A stretch of 64,000 bases of DNA from Flexifilum sp963727545 (GCA_963727545.1 CAVSGS010000005.1:248001-312000); one strand, 5' to 3'; shown: positions 42,958 to 50,713, counted from the first letter of the stretch. Notes: generated by a model not told the origin, from the letters alone. Numbers and translations: made by a program.

Positions 42958-43439
42958 AAGTCGCTCTCAGTCTCTGGTGAGTTGAAATATTCACCACCTA
43001 ATTTGCCATTCTTGACATGCATCAAATGAATCGCCCCGCCCTCCGAATACTTCATGTACCCGATGAAATCCTCGAATACATAGGATGCCAACCAATAGAC
43101 AAAAGGTATGTGATGCTCACGCCAGAAGTCATCATGGATATTTCGTCCAGAGTATTGCAGACAATAGCGATACACATCGCGGTTATTTTCAGCGGGCATA
43201 GCTGTTCGCCACATCCGTTGAAAACTTGAGATATTCTCGCGCTCTGGATCAGGCGCTAGAAAGTGATGATCGTAGAAGCCATCCCAGATATTCCCGTACC
43301 CGTAGTCTTTGTCCACAAGATCAGGTTTTTCTTTTGGCTGATAATTACAATTCGTAAGACAACGAATCGCATCAATGGCTTCTTCTGGCGTATCCTCACG
43401 CAAATCACAGCAGATCACAACATCGAAATAGTCGCTCAC
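42954..43439 (-). CDS. Unknown protein inserted in the trp operon between trpF and trpB
   Basis: 161 residues starting at a GTG (43439) with AAGGA 8 bases before it. Rich in aromatic and charged residues (NCNYQPKEKPDLVDKDYGYG, DVYRYCLQYSGRNIHDDFWR, HIPFVYWLASYVFEDFIGYM) with four Cys in the first half, no membrane helix. The DNA is much more AT-rich than the flanking trp genes, which suggests acquisition. It resembles small uncharacterised proteins sometimes seen as immunity or defence-related products, but I cannot place it. It overlaps trpB by 4 bp, so it is translated with the operon. Confidence 0.75.
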   Translation of the reverse strand: MSDYFDVVICCDLREDTPEEAIDAIRCLTNCNYQPKEKPDLVDKDYGYGNIWDGFYDHHFLAPDPERENISSFQRMWRTAMPAENNRDVYRYCLQYSGRNIHDDFWREHHIPFVYWLASYVFEDFIGYMKYSEGGAIHLMHVKNGKLGGEYFNSPETESDL

Positions 43440-43457
43440 GTCGCAAATCCTTACTTC

Positions 43458-44124
43458 TTACACACCTGCTGCTTTCGCCGCCGCGATGAACGCCGCGACC
43501 TTCGCCGCGTCTTTGCGACCGGGCGTGTCGCCCTCGACGCCGCTGGCGACGTCCACGCCCCAAGGCTTGACTGCCGCGATCCGCTCGGCGACGTTCTCCG
43601 GCGTCAAGCCGCCCGCCAGCAGCAGGCGCGGCGTCGCCTCGCGCACGGCAACGGCGACCTCAGCACTCGCCTGCTCGCCGGTGCCGCCGTAGAGCTTGGG
43701 ATTATAGGCATCAACCAGCAAGGTCGGGATGCGTTCGTCGGTCGGCGCGATACTGCCCATAATAGGCGGCGTCGTCGAGCGCTTCGGCTTGGCTGCGCGG
43801 GCGCAGCGCCTTGAAGCCGATCCCGCGCAGTTCGCGCAGCAGTTCGCCCGATTCGTCGCCGCTCAGTTGAGCATAGTTCAGCCCGACCTGCTCCATCGTC
43901 TGCGAGATTTTGCTCAGGATTTCGTTGACGAACACGCCGACCAGCAGCGGACACGCCGCGCCGAGTTCCGCCCGCAGACCATCGCATAACGCGCGCGCCG
44001 CCGCCGGTTCGAGGTAGCGCGGACTTTTGGCGTAGAAGTTCAAGCCGAGCAAATCCGCTCCGGCACGCGCCGCCAGCAAGCCGTCTTCCAGCGTCGTGAT
44101 CCCGCAGATTTTGACCTTAATCAC
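43458..44124 (-). CDS. trpF: Phosphoribosylanthranilate isomerase, one frame break as assembled
   Basis: Amadori rearrangement in tryptophan synthesis. The N-terminal half reads VKICGITTLEDGLLAARAGADLLGLNFY with the catalytic Cys in KICGIT; the C-terminal half, in another frame, reads PTLLVDAYNPKLYGGTGE, LLLAGGLTPENVAERI and GVDVASGVEGDTPGRKD with the catalytic Asp and phosphate-binding region. Dropping one G from GGG at 43756-43758 restores YYGSIAPTDERIPTLL and a protein of 221 residues. Overlaps trpC by 4 bp. As the operon is otherwise intact, a sequencing insertion is the likely cause. Confidence 0.92.
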
Positions 44125-44918
44125 GCTGCGCCTCCTCGCGGCTGACCGCTGAACGCCCGCACCTGCGCGCCGATATCGCCCGCCTTGACCAGCCCCTCGC
44201 CGACCAGCACAGCGCGCGCGCCGAGTTCGCCCATTTTGCGCACATCCTCGACGCTGCGGATCGCGCTTTCGGCGACCAGCGTCACGCCGTCCGGGATCAG
44301 CGCAGCGATCCGCCCGGTCGTGCCCAAATCTTCGCGGAAGGTCTTCAGGTCGCGGTTGTTGACGCCGATCAAGCGCGGATTGATCTTCAGCGCGCGTTCG
44401 AGTTCCGCTTCATTGTGGACTTCGACCAGCGCCGCCATCCCCAACTCAGCGACCAGCGCGTGCAAATCGGCAAGCTGAGCATCCGCCAGCGCCGCTGTGA
44501 TCAGCAGCACGGCGTCGGCATTGGCGGCGCGCGCCTCGTAGACCTGATACGGATCAATGATGAAGTCCTTGCGCAGCACGGGAACGCTCACCGCCGCCCG
44601 CACCTGCGTCAGATAATCGAGGCTGCCCTGAAAGAACTGCGCGTCCGTCAGCACCGAGATCGCCGCCGCGCCGTTCGCCGCGTAGGTCGTGCCCAGCGCC
44701 ACCGGATCGAAATGCTCGATCAGCACGCCCTTGCTCGGCGAAGCGTGCTTGACCTCGGCGATCAGGGCGACGGTCTCCTTGTGCAATGCGGCGACAAAAT
44801 CGCGCGGCGGATCGGCTTCGCGGGCACGACGGGCGACCTCGGCGAGGTTATCGCCGATCTCGGTCAGCTTGACCGCGAGGATTTGGTCGAGGATCGTGCC
44901 GGTTTTGACAAAGCTCAT
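44121..44918 (-). CDS. trpC: Indole-3-glycerol phosphate synthase
   Basis: Ring closure and decarboxylation to indole-3-glycerol phosphate. 265 residues. LIAEVKHASPSKGVLIEHFDPVALG includes the catalytic Lys and phosphate region; SVLTDAQFFQGSLDYL, VLRKDFIIDPYQVYEARA with the second Lys, LIGVNNRDLKTF and LVAESAIRSVEDV follow in the usual order. Monofunctional, not fused to TrpF. Overlaps trpF by 4 bp; 70 bp downstream of trpD, with a palindromic repeat in the gap. Confidence 0.95.
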   Translation of the reverse strand: MSFVKTGTILDQILAVKLTEIGDNLAEVARRAREADPPRDFVAALHKETVALIAEVKHASPSKGVLIEHFDPVALGTTYAANGAAAISVLTDAQFFQGSLDYLTQVRAAVSVPVLRKDFIIDPYQVYEARAANADAVLLITAALADAQLADLHALVAELGMAALVEVHNEAELERALKINPRLIGVNNRDLKTFREDLGTTGRIAALIPDGVTLVAESAIRSVEDVRKMGELGARAVLVGEGLVKAGDIGAQVRAFSGQPRGGAA

Positions 44919-44930
44919 TGGTTGGCTCCC

Positions 44931-44958
44931 GTAGGGGCACGATATATCGTGCCCCTAC
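44931..44958. repeat. GTAGGGGC palindrome with core ACGATATATCGT
   Basis: Perfect 28-bp palindrome in the trpD-trpC spacer. The same core is found at 54819-54846. CTTTGCGTCTTTGCG units follow. Confidence 0.85.
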
Positions 44959-44988
44959 CTTTGCGTCTTTGCGTTAGGTTTTTAGCTT

Positions 44989-46032
44989 TTAGACAACGGT
45001 CTCTTGCGCCAGCTTCTGGCTGTAGGCGATCAGCGCGTCGAGCCGTTCGAGCGCCTTGCCGCTGTCGATCACCGCCGCCGCCTGCTCGATCCCTTCGGAG
45101 AGGCTGTCGGTCAAGCCGCCCGCCATGAACGCCGCCGCCGCGTTGAGCAGCACGACGTCACGCTTGGCGTCTTTGATATCGCCCGCGAGGATGCCACGCA
45201 GGATCGCCGCGTTGATCTGCGCATCACCGCCGAGCAGTTCGGCGATATTCGCCCCCTTGAAGCCGTATTCTTCAGGATCGAACTCGTAGGTCGTCACCGT
45301 GCCATCTTTGAGATAGCTGACGGTGTTGGGTCCGGTGGTCGTCAGTTCGTCGATGTTGCCGTAGCCACTGACGACCAGCGCCGTCAGCGAGCCGAGGTCG
45401 TTGAGGACGTGCGCCAGCATCGGCGTCAAGTCGGGTGTGAAGACGCCCATTAGCTGCCGCTTTGCCCCCGCCGGATTGGTCAGCGGACCGAGAATGTTGA
45501 AGATCGTCCGCACGGCGATCTCGCGGCGCGGACCGATCGCGTTCTTCATCGCCGGGTGCAGCTTCGCCGCGAACAGGAAGCCGATCCCGACTTCATCGAC
45601 GCACTTGCCGACCTGCTCCGGCGTGAGGTCGAGGTTGACGCCCAACTCGCCGAGCACGTCAGCGCTGCCGCATTTGCTGCTGGCGGCGCGGTTGCCATGC
45701 TTGGCGACTTTCAACTCCGCTCCCGCCGCGACGAAGGCGACGGTCGTGCTGATGTTGAAGGTTCCCGATTTGTCGCCGCCGGTGCCGCAGGTATCGAGCA
45801 GCGCATCGTTGGCGGTGGCAGTCGGGACGCGGTGAGCGTTGGCGCGCATCGCCAGCGCGCTGCCGACGATCTCGCCCTGCGTCTCGCCCTTCATCCGCAG
45901 TGCCATCAAGTACGCGCCGATCTGCGCCTGAGTCGCCCCACCGGTCATAATCTGGTTCATGACCGCTTCGGCTTCCTCCTGCTGGAGATGCCCGAAGCGG
46001 CTGATAATGTCAATTGCGCGTTGAATGTCCAT
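44989..46032 (-). CDS. trpD: Anthranilate phosphoribosyltransferase
   Basis: Transfers phosphoribose to anthranilate. 347 residues. The phosphoribosyl-binding glycine loop is DTCGTGGDKSGTFNISTTVAF near residue 80; VAKHGNRAASSKCGSADVLGELG follows, and HPAMKNAIGPRREIAVRTIFNILGPLTNPAG is conserved. DIQRAIDIISRFGHLQQEEA starts the helical N-terminal domain. Standard length. Lies between trpG and trpC in the operon. Confidence 0.95.
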   Translation of the reverse strand: MDIQRAIDIISRFGHLQQEEAEAVMNQIMTGGATQAQIGAYLMALRMKGETQGEIVGSALAMRANAHRVPTATANDALLDTCGTGGDKSGTFNISTTVAFVAAGAELKVAKHGNRAASSKCGSADVLGELGVNLDLTPEQVGKCVDEVGIGFLFAAKLHPAMKNAIGPRREIAVRTIFNILGPLTNPAGAKRQLMGVFTPDLTPMLAHVLNDLGSLTALVVSGYGNIDELTTTGPNTVSYLKDGTVTTYEFDPEEYGFKGANIAELLGGDAQINAAILRGILAGDIKDAKRDVVLLNAAAAFMAGGLTDSLSEGIEQAAAVIDSGKALERLDALIAYSQKLAQETVV

Positions 46033-46079
46033 CGTTTCCGCCTAATGTATTTTCATCACGAATTTAGTTTGCGGTGTCC

Positions 46080-46122
46080 GTAGGGGCGTTCAAGGCTTGC
46101 GAAGCAAGCACAACGCCCCTAC
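46080..46122. repeat. GTAGGGGC palindrome with an extended core (GGCTTGC/GCAAGC)
   Basis: GTAGGGGCGTT (46080-46090) pairs with AACGCCCCTAC (46112-46122); inside, GGCTTGC pairs with GCAAGC around GAA. It is in the trpG-trpD spacer. Longer than other members because a second hairpin is stacked in the core. Confidence 0.8.
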
Positions 46123-46141
46123 AACGTGTCGATCAGATGTC

Positions 46142-46726
46142 CTACCCCGCCGCGACCGGCACCTTCAGTTCAAGGAAGTTCTTCAGGATGCGCGGTCCGT
46201 AGGTCGTCAGGATGCTTTCGGGATGGAACTGTACGCCGAATACCGGATACTCCTTGTGGCGCAGCCCCATGATCTCGCCTTCTTCGGTGAACGCCGTCAC
46301 CAGCAGCGACTCCGGCAGCGTGCTTTCCTCGACGATCAGGCTGTGATAGCGGGTCGCCTCAAAGGGACTGGGCACGCCGTCGAAGATCACGTCGTCCTTG
46401 TGATAGATTTGGCTGGTCTTGCCGTGCATCAACCGCCCGGCACGGTGGACGACCCCACCGTAGGCTTGTCCGATACACTGATGACCGAGACACACGCCCA
46501 AGATCGGCGTGGTCGCGCCTAGTTCGCGGATCACGTCGAGCGAGACGCCGCCGTCGTCCGGCGTGCCGGGACCGGGCGAGATCAGGATATGCGACGGATT
46601 GAGTTCGCGGATCTGGTCGAGCGTCACCTGATCGTTGCGGACAACCTGAATATCCGCCCCCATCTCGCCCAAGAACTGAACGATGTTGTAGGTGAAGCTG
46701 TCGTAATTGTCGATCACGAGGATCAT
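46142..46726 (-). CDS. trpG: Anthranilate synthase component II (glutamine amidotransferase)
   Basis: Supplies ammonia from glutamine to TrpE. 194 residues. LVIDNYDSFTYNIVQFLGE at the start, LISPGPGTPDDGG, catalytic Cys in GVCLGHQCIGQAYGG (near residue 79) and the His-Glu pair in QFHPESILT (near 170) form the class I triad. It may also serve 4-aminobenzoate synthesis, as in other bacteria with a single subunit. Overlaps the phosphatase-like gene by 4 bp. Confidence 0.95.
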   Translation of the reverse strand: MILVIDNYDSFTYNIVQFLGEMGADIQVVRNDQVTLDQIRELNPSHILISPGPGTPDDGGVSLDVIRELGATTPILGVCLGHQCIGQAYGGVVHRAGRLMHGKTSQIYHKDDVIFDGVPSPFEATRYHSLIVEESTLPESLLVTAFTEEGEIMGLRHKEYPVFGVQFHPESILTTYGPRILKNFLELKVPVAAG

Positions 46727-47370
46727 AGTTTCGCCTCCAGTTCGTGCGACGCCCGTCGCTCTAGCCCTTCAAGGTGCATTACGTCGTCAATGGCGACCAG
46801 TTCCCAAGCGTCGTCTTTGGCGCGAATGGTCGTCACCGAGGTGTTGTCGAGATCAACGTCCAGCGGATCGTAACCGGGGATCAAATCCGCCAGCAGAACC
46901 TTAATCGCGGTCGTGTGCGAGAGGATACCGACCGTCTCACCCGACTCGCGCTTGAGGATGTCGTCGAGCGCCGCCCGTACTCGCGCCCGTACGTCATCGC
47001 GTGACTCGCCGCAGTCAACGCGGTAACCATCGACATCCGCCAACATCGCCGCGTAGTCATCGGGATACCACGCCTCGATCTCGGCGCGGGTCAAGCCCTG
47101 CCACAAGCCGATGTTGCGCTCGCGCAAGCGCTCGTCCGAGATCGGCTCGAAGCTCAATCGCTCGGCGAGGCATTCCGCCGTCTTGAGCGCGCGGCGCAGG
47201 TCGCTGGTGTAGAGCGCGCTCATGCCAATGTTGCGAATGAAGTTCGCCAGCGCGCGCGCCTGCCGCTCGCCCAGTTCGTTAAGCGGAGTGCTCACCCAGC
47301 CCTGCCAGCGCCCTAGCTTGTTCCAGTCGGTCTCGCCGGGACGGATGAATACCAGTCGTTTCACGGTCAT
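46723..47370 (-). CDS. Histidine-phosphatase superfamily protein lacking the catalytic His
   Basis: 215 residues with the phosphoglycerate mutase-like fold: TSDLRRALKTAECLAERL (Arg), LRERNIGLWQGLTRAEIEAW (Glu) and GILSHTTAIKVLLADLI (second His). The nucleophile motif, normally RHGET, is here FIRPGETDWN, with Pro in place of His, so the phospho-His intermediate cannot form in the usual way. It lies between trpE and trpG, overlapping trpG by 4 bp, so it is expressed with anthranilate synthase. It could be a regulatory or binding protein. A sequencing error (CAC to CCC) is possible given other errors, but those are indels rather than substitutions. Confidence 0.87.
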   Translation of the reverse strand: MTVKRLVFIRPGETDWNKLGRWQGWVSTPLNELGERQARALANFIRNIGMSALYTSDLRRALKTAECLAERLSFEPISDERLRERNIGLWQGLTRAEIEAWYPDDYAAMLADVDGYRVDCGESRDDVRARVRAALDDILKRESGETVGILSHTTAIKVLLADLIPGYDPLDVDLDNTSVTTIRAKDDAWELVAIDDVMHLEGLERRASHELEAKL

Positions 47371-47392
47371 GTCGATTGCTCCTCAATCAGCG

Positions 47393-47480
47393 ATTAGCTG
47401 TTAGCTTTTAGCGGCTAGCTTAGAACATTACTTTAGCCCGCGAATTTGCTTTTGCTAAAAGCTAAGCGCTAACAGCTAAT
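47393..47480. repeat. Inverted repeat ATTAGCTGTTAGC / GCTAACAGCTAAT
   Basis: A 13-bp perfect outer stem, extended inward by TTTTAGC/GCTAAAA with small offsets, in the trpE to phosphatase-like gene spacer. Same TAGCT-type degenerate units are at 56966-57040. Confidence 0.65.
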
Positions 47481-47487
47481 GGCTGCT

Positions 47488-49002
47488 TTACATCAATCCG
47501 CGTTCGGCACGCTCGATGGTCACGGCGAGCGCCTTCGCTTTGTTGAGCGACTCCTGATACTCGGTCGCCGGGACGCTGTCGGCGACGATCCCCGCGCCCG
47601 CCTGCAGGGTGAGCGTGTCGCCTTGAATCATGGCAGCGCGAATGGTGATGCACATGTCCATCGAGCCGTCGAAGCTGAAGTAACCGACCGCACCGCCGTA
47701 GGGTCCGCGCCGCGTGCCTTCCAGTTCCTCGATGATCTCCATCGCCCGGACTTTGGGCGCGCCGCTGAGCGTGCCCGCCGGGAAAGTCGCCCGCAGCAGG
47801 TCGAAGGCATTCATGCCCGGTTTAAGCACGCCCTGCACGTTGCTGACAATGTGCATAATGTGCGAGTAGCGCTCGACGTACATCATGTCGGTGACTTTTA
47901 CTGTGCCGTAGGTGCTGACCCGCCCCAAGTCGTTGCGCCCCAAGTCCACCAGCATGACGTGTTCGGCGCGTTCTTTGGGATCCGCCAGCAGCTCAGTCGC
48001 TAACTGTTGATCTTCGGTTTCGTCGCGTCCACGCGGGCGCGATCCGGCGATCGGTCGCGTGGTCGCGATGCCGTCTTCCAGCCGCACCATCATCTCCGGC
48101 GACGCACCGACCAGCGTGAAATCGTCGCTGAAGTGGAGCAGAAACATGTAGGGTGAAGGATTGGTCGCCCGCAGCGCGCGGTAGATCGTCAGCGGCGAGG
48201 CACTCGTCTTGCGGCTGAGCCGCTGCGAAACGACGATCTGGAAGGCATCACCAGCAGCGATGTACTCCTTCGCCTGCCGGACGTTTTCCTCGAACTGCTC
48301 GCGCGTGAGGTTCGAACGCAGTTCGTCATGGATTGGCGCGCCTGATTCTGCCGGGATCACCAGCGGCTTGACCAGCGCGTCGGTGATCGTCTCGATCCGG
48401 CGCAGCGCATCGTCGTAGGCGGCATCGACTCCGTCAGTGTTGTGAGCGTTGGCGAGAATGATCAGTTGATGCTTGGCATGGTCGAACATGACCAGCGTGT
48501 CGATCAGCATGAAGGCGGCGTCGGGCACGTCGAGGTCGTGGCTAGCGGTATCCGGCAGCCGCTCGAAGTAGCGAACGATGTCGTAACTCAGCATCCCGAC
48601 CGCCCCGCCGACGAAACGCGGCAGCCCCTCGACTCGCACGGCATTGACGCGCCCGAACTCCTTCTCGACGGCGTGGAGTGGATCCTCGCCGTCGTTGAGC
48701 GGGCGAGTCGTCGTCACGCCGTGCAGCGTCCGCGTAACGCTGCCATTCTTGATGCTGATCACGCCCTTGGGGTTGACGCCGAGGAACGAGTAGCGCCCGA
48801 CGCGCTCGCCGCCTTCGACGCTCTCCAGCAGAAACGAGACGGTGCCGGTCTGCGCCAGTTTCATGTAAACGGAGACGGGGGTTTCGAGGTCGGCGAGCAG
48901 CGTGCGATAGACCGGCACGAGATCGCCCTGCTCGAACAACTCGTGAACTTGCTCCCGGCTGGGCAGTACCGCCGGTCGCGTGAGGCTTGGAGAAAGAACC
49001 AT
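47488..49002 (-). CDS. trpE: Anthranilate synthase component I
   Basis: Makes anthranilate from chorismate with ammonia from TrpG. 504 residues. The tryptophan feedback motif LLES is at about residue 58 (VSFLLESVEGGERVGRYSFLG), so feedback inhibition is expected. The catalytic domain has QRLSRKTSASPLTIYRALR, ASPEMMVRLEDG, TRPIAGSRPRGRDETED, LVDLGRNDLGRVS, and GTLSGAPKVRAMEII. First gene of the trp operon, 28 bp after the T-box terminator. Standard length. Confidence 0.96.
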   Translation of the reverse strand: MVLSPSLTRPAVLPSREQVHELFEQGDLVPVYRTLLADLETPVSVYMKLAQTGTVSFLLESVEGGERVGRYSFLGVNPKGVISIKNGSVTRTLHGVTTTRPLNDGEDPLHAVEKEFGRVNAVRVEGLPRFVGGAVGMLSYDIVRYFERLPDTASHDLDVPDAAFMLIDTLVMFDHAKHQLIILANAHNTDGVDAAYDDALRRIETITDALVKPLVIPAESGAPIHDELRSNLTREQFEENVRQAKEYIAAGDAFQIVVSQRLSRKTSASPLTIYRALRATNPSPYMFLLHFSDDFTLVGASPEMMVRLEDGIATTRPIAGSRPRGRDETEDQQLATELLADPKERAEHVMLVDLGRNDLGRVSTYGTVKVTDMMYVERYSHIMHIVSNVQGVLKPGMNAFDLLRATFPAGTLSGAPKVRAMEIIEELEGTRRGPYGGAVGYFSFDGSMDMCITIRAAMIQGDTLTLQAGAGIVADSVPATEYQESLNKAKALAVTIERAERGLM

Positions 49003-49029
49003 GTGAGCACCACTCCTCTATCAGGAAAT

Positions 49030-49066
49030 ACAAAACCGCTTCCCGTATCAAGGACGAGAAGCGGTT
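49030..49066 (-). terminator. T-box regulated terminator before trpE
   Basis: Minus strand AACCGCTTC (49066-49058) pairs with GAAGCGGTT (49042-49034), extended inward by CGT/ACG, then TTTTG. The loop side contains CCTTG, which can instead pair with CAAGG of the T-box, so the two folds exclude each other. Confidence 0.9.
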
Positions 49067-49340
49067 CCCGTGGTGCCACCTTGCTTGCCACGATCCATGA
49101 GGATCGCAGCCGCTCGTTTGGGGTGCGGACGTGTATCGTAAACGATACCAGTCGATACCCTGCGCCTTGATAACGGGTGCGCGTCTCCCGGTTTGGGCTA
49201 CTGGCCGTCTTCGACGGCTTTTCGTCCTCACAACTCCCCAGTCCATTCGACCGCTGCGCTCGTGCGCCTTCTCAGCTTCCGGCTGCTCTCTGGAACGCCG
49301 CTCTGCGGTGTACTCGTCTGGATCAACGTCTCTGTTGTTC
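49030..49340 (-). promoter_or_regulatory. T-box riboswitch, tryptophan-specific
   Basis: Minus-strand leader of trpE. Stem I is closed by ACAAC (near 49335) with GTTGT (near 49232) and holds the conserved distal sequence CAGAGAGCAGCCGGAAGCTG. The specifier region reads GTCGAA-TGG-ACTGG, with TGG (Trp) at 49245-49243. Other stems: GCCGTC/GACGGC and GTATCG/CGATAC. The T-box itself, CAAGGTGGCACCACGG, ends at about 49068; its TGGC bulge is complementary to the GCCA end expected of tRNA-Trp. CAAGG pairs with downstream CCTTG to make the antiterminator. Uncharged tRNA-Trp should allow read-through into trpE. Confidence 0.95.
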
Positions 49341-49352
49341 TAGATTGGTTTT

Positions 49353-49381
49353 AGAGTAGCCACATTTTGCGAGGCTGTCAA
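49353..49381 (-). promoter_or_regulatory. Promoter of the trp operon
   Basis: TTGACA (49381-49376) with 17-bp spacing to TACTCT (49358-49353). Transcription would begin near 49346, just before T-box stem I. Confidence 0.7.
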
Positions 49382-49413
49382 GCCTCTGGTGTATAGCGAA
49401 CCGCGCTTTTTTC

Positions 49414-49442
49414 TTGCGAAGTCCCTGCAACCATGCTATACA
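49414..49442 (+). promoter_or_regulatory. Promoter of the sulfotransferase gene
   Basis: TTGCGA (49414-49419), 17-bp spacer, TATACA (49437-49442), 37 bp before the sulfotransferase ATG and divergent from the trp promoter. Confidence 0.55.
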
Positions 49443-49479
49443 TTCCGACCGGATTCCATAAACTTCTCGGAGACCCCGG

Positions 49480-50334
49480 ATGTCAACTCAAGCGAAAATC
49501 AAGATTCGCTTTCGCATTGCGCTTGATAAGCTCACGGGACGAAAACGCGCACGCCCCAATTTCATTGTCATCGGCACAGAAAAGGGGGGCACAACTTCGC
49601 TCTACGCCTATCTAAGTAGGCATCCACAGATTATTCCGCCGCTTACAAAAGAGCCACACTATTTTTCGCTTTACTATAATCAGGGTGCTCGTACTCCGGA
49701 TTGGTACAAAGCTCAATTTCCACTTATGCGGGAGATGGAAATGTGCGCTCGTCAAAACCACCATTCCTGCCAGACCTTCGAAGCATCAAGTAGTTATATT
49801 TCGTATGCGCGATCTGCTCGCCGCATTCACGAAGCGATGCCCAATGTGAAACTTGTGGCATTGCTTCGTAATCCAGTTAATCGCGCGTATTCACAATACA
49901 ATCATCAAGTACGTGCAGGCTCCGAGACACTATCTTTCGAGGATGCAATCGACCAAGAAGATGTACGTCTTCAAGGTGAAATTGAGCGTCTGAAGCAAGA
50001 TGACAACTACTATAGCGCTGCTCACCATCGGCATGGCTACCTCCATCGGAGCATCTATATCGAGGAAATTAAGCCTTGGGTGGAACTATTTCCACCTGAA
50101 AATCTCTTGATCGTTCGCAGCGAGGATTTCTATAAAGATACGCAGCGCATCTATAGTCAAATCCTCGGTTTCCTTGGGTTGGAATCTCTAGAGCTAGAAG
50201 CGACGCAGCGCATAAACGCTGGCAAGTACGATCCTATGAAGCCGGAAACACGCGCACGCTTAGTCGAGTACTTCAGTCCCTACAATCAACAGCTCTATGC
50301 TTATCTGAATCGCGATTTCGAGTGGGATAACTAG
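49480..50334 (+). CDS. Sulfotransferase
   Basis: 284 residues. The 5'-phosphosulfate loop is FIVIGTEKGGTTSLYAYLSRHP near residue 28, with Lys and Thr contacting PAPS; the 3'-phosphate motif is LVALLRNPVNRAYSQYNHQ near 125. SFEDAIDQE and YLHRSIYIEEIKPWVELFP are also common in bacterial sulfotransferases that modify sugars or lipids. The DNA is distinctly more AT-rich than neighbouring genes with different codon choice, a sign of horizontal transfer. It stands alone between the divergent trp promoter and the accessory gene pair. Acceptor unknown. Confidence 0.88.
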   Translation: MSTQAKIKIRFRIALDKLTGRKRARPNFIVIGTEKGGTTSLYAYLSRHPQIIPPLTKEPHYFSLYYNQGARTPDWYKAQFPLMREMEMCARQNHHSCQTFEASSSYISYARSARRIHEAMPNVKLVALLRNPVNRAYSQYNHQVRAGSETLSFEDAIDQEDVRLQGEIERLKQDDNYYSAAHHRHGYLHRSIYIEEIKPWVELFPPENLLIVRSEDFYKDTQRIYSQILGFLGLESLELEATQRINAGKYDPMKPETRARLVEYFSPYNQQLYAYLNRDFEWDN

Positions 50335-50713
50335 GTAGACACCTGCCATTTGGCAGTCCGGTTTCGACAATCATTTTCTAACGACATGGTCGAGTCCGCC
50401 GCTGCTCGCCGCGCTCAGCGCTCATCCGCTTTCCACGCTTAGCCGATTCAAGCAAAGCACTAACCAGCCCAACAATCGCAATTTCCTTAAGACATTGCAG
50501 AAGACATTGCAGCGCTTTGTGCAGCGTCAAGCATGCATCCTTTTCCCGTTCCGGCGCGGCGTACTATACTCTTGTCTAATACATTCGTTCTAGACGAGGA
50601 CGCGCATGACCAACCGCGAAATAGCCGAGATCGGGGGGCAATTGAGCTACGTACAAAGCCAACCGAGGCCAGTTGGTTTCGGTTGGCTGCAGAAGACGAG
50701 ATAAGAAGTCAGT
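50335..50713. other. Noncoding spacer with partial copy of the polX 5' end
   Basis: A 379-bp stretch without a gene. Its only clear content is the polX promoter/start copy at about 50543-50629; the start codon of that copy (50606) opens a frame that diverges after about nine codons (MTNREIAEI) and stops. No other signal was found. Confidence 0.7.
50543..50629 (+). repeat. Direct repeat of the polX promoter and first codons (upstream copy)
   Basis: About 87 bp nearly identical to 52236-52322, including CCGTTCCGGCGCGGCGT, TCTAATACATTCGTTCTAGA and ATGACCAACCGCGA. Differences are a handful of substitutions. The two copies bracket the RibD-C/AraC gene pair. Confidence 0.85.
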
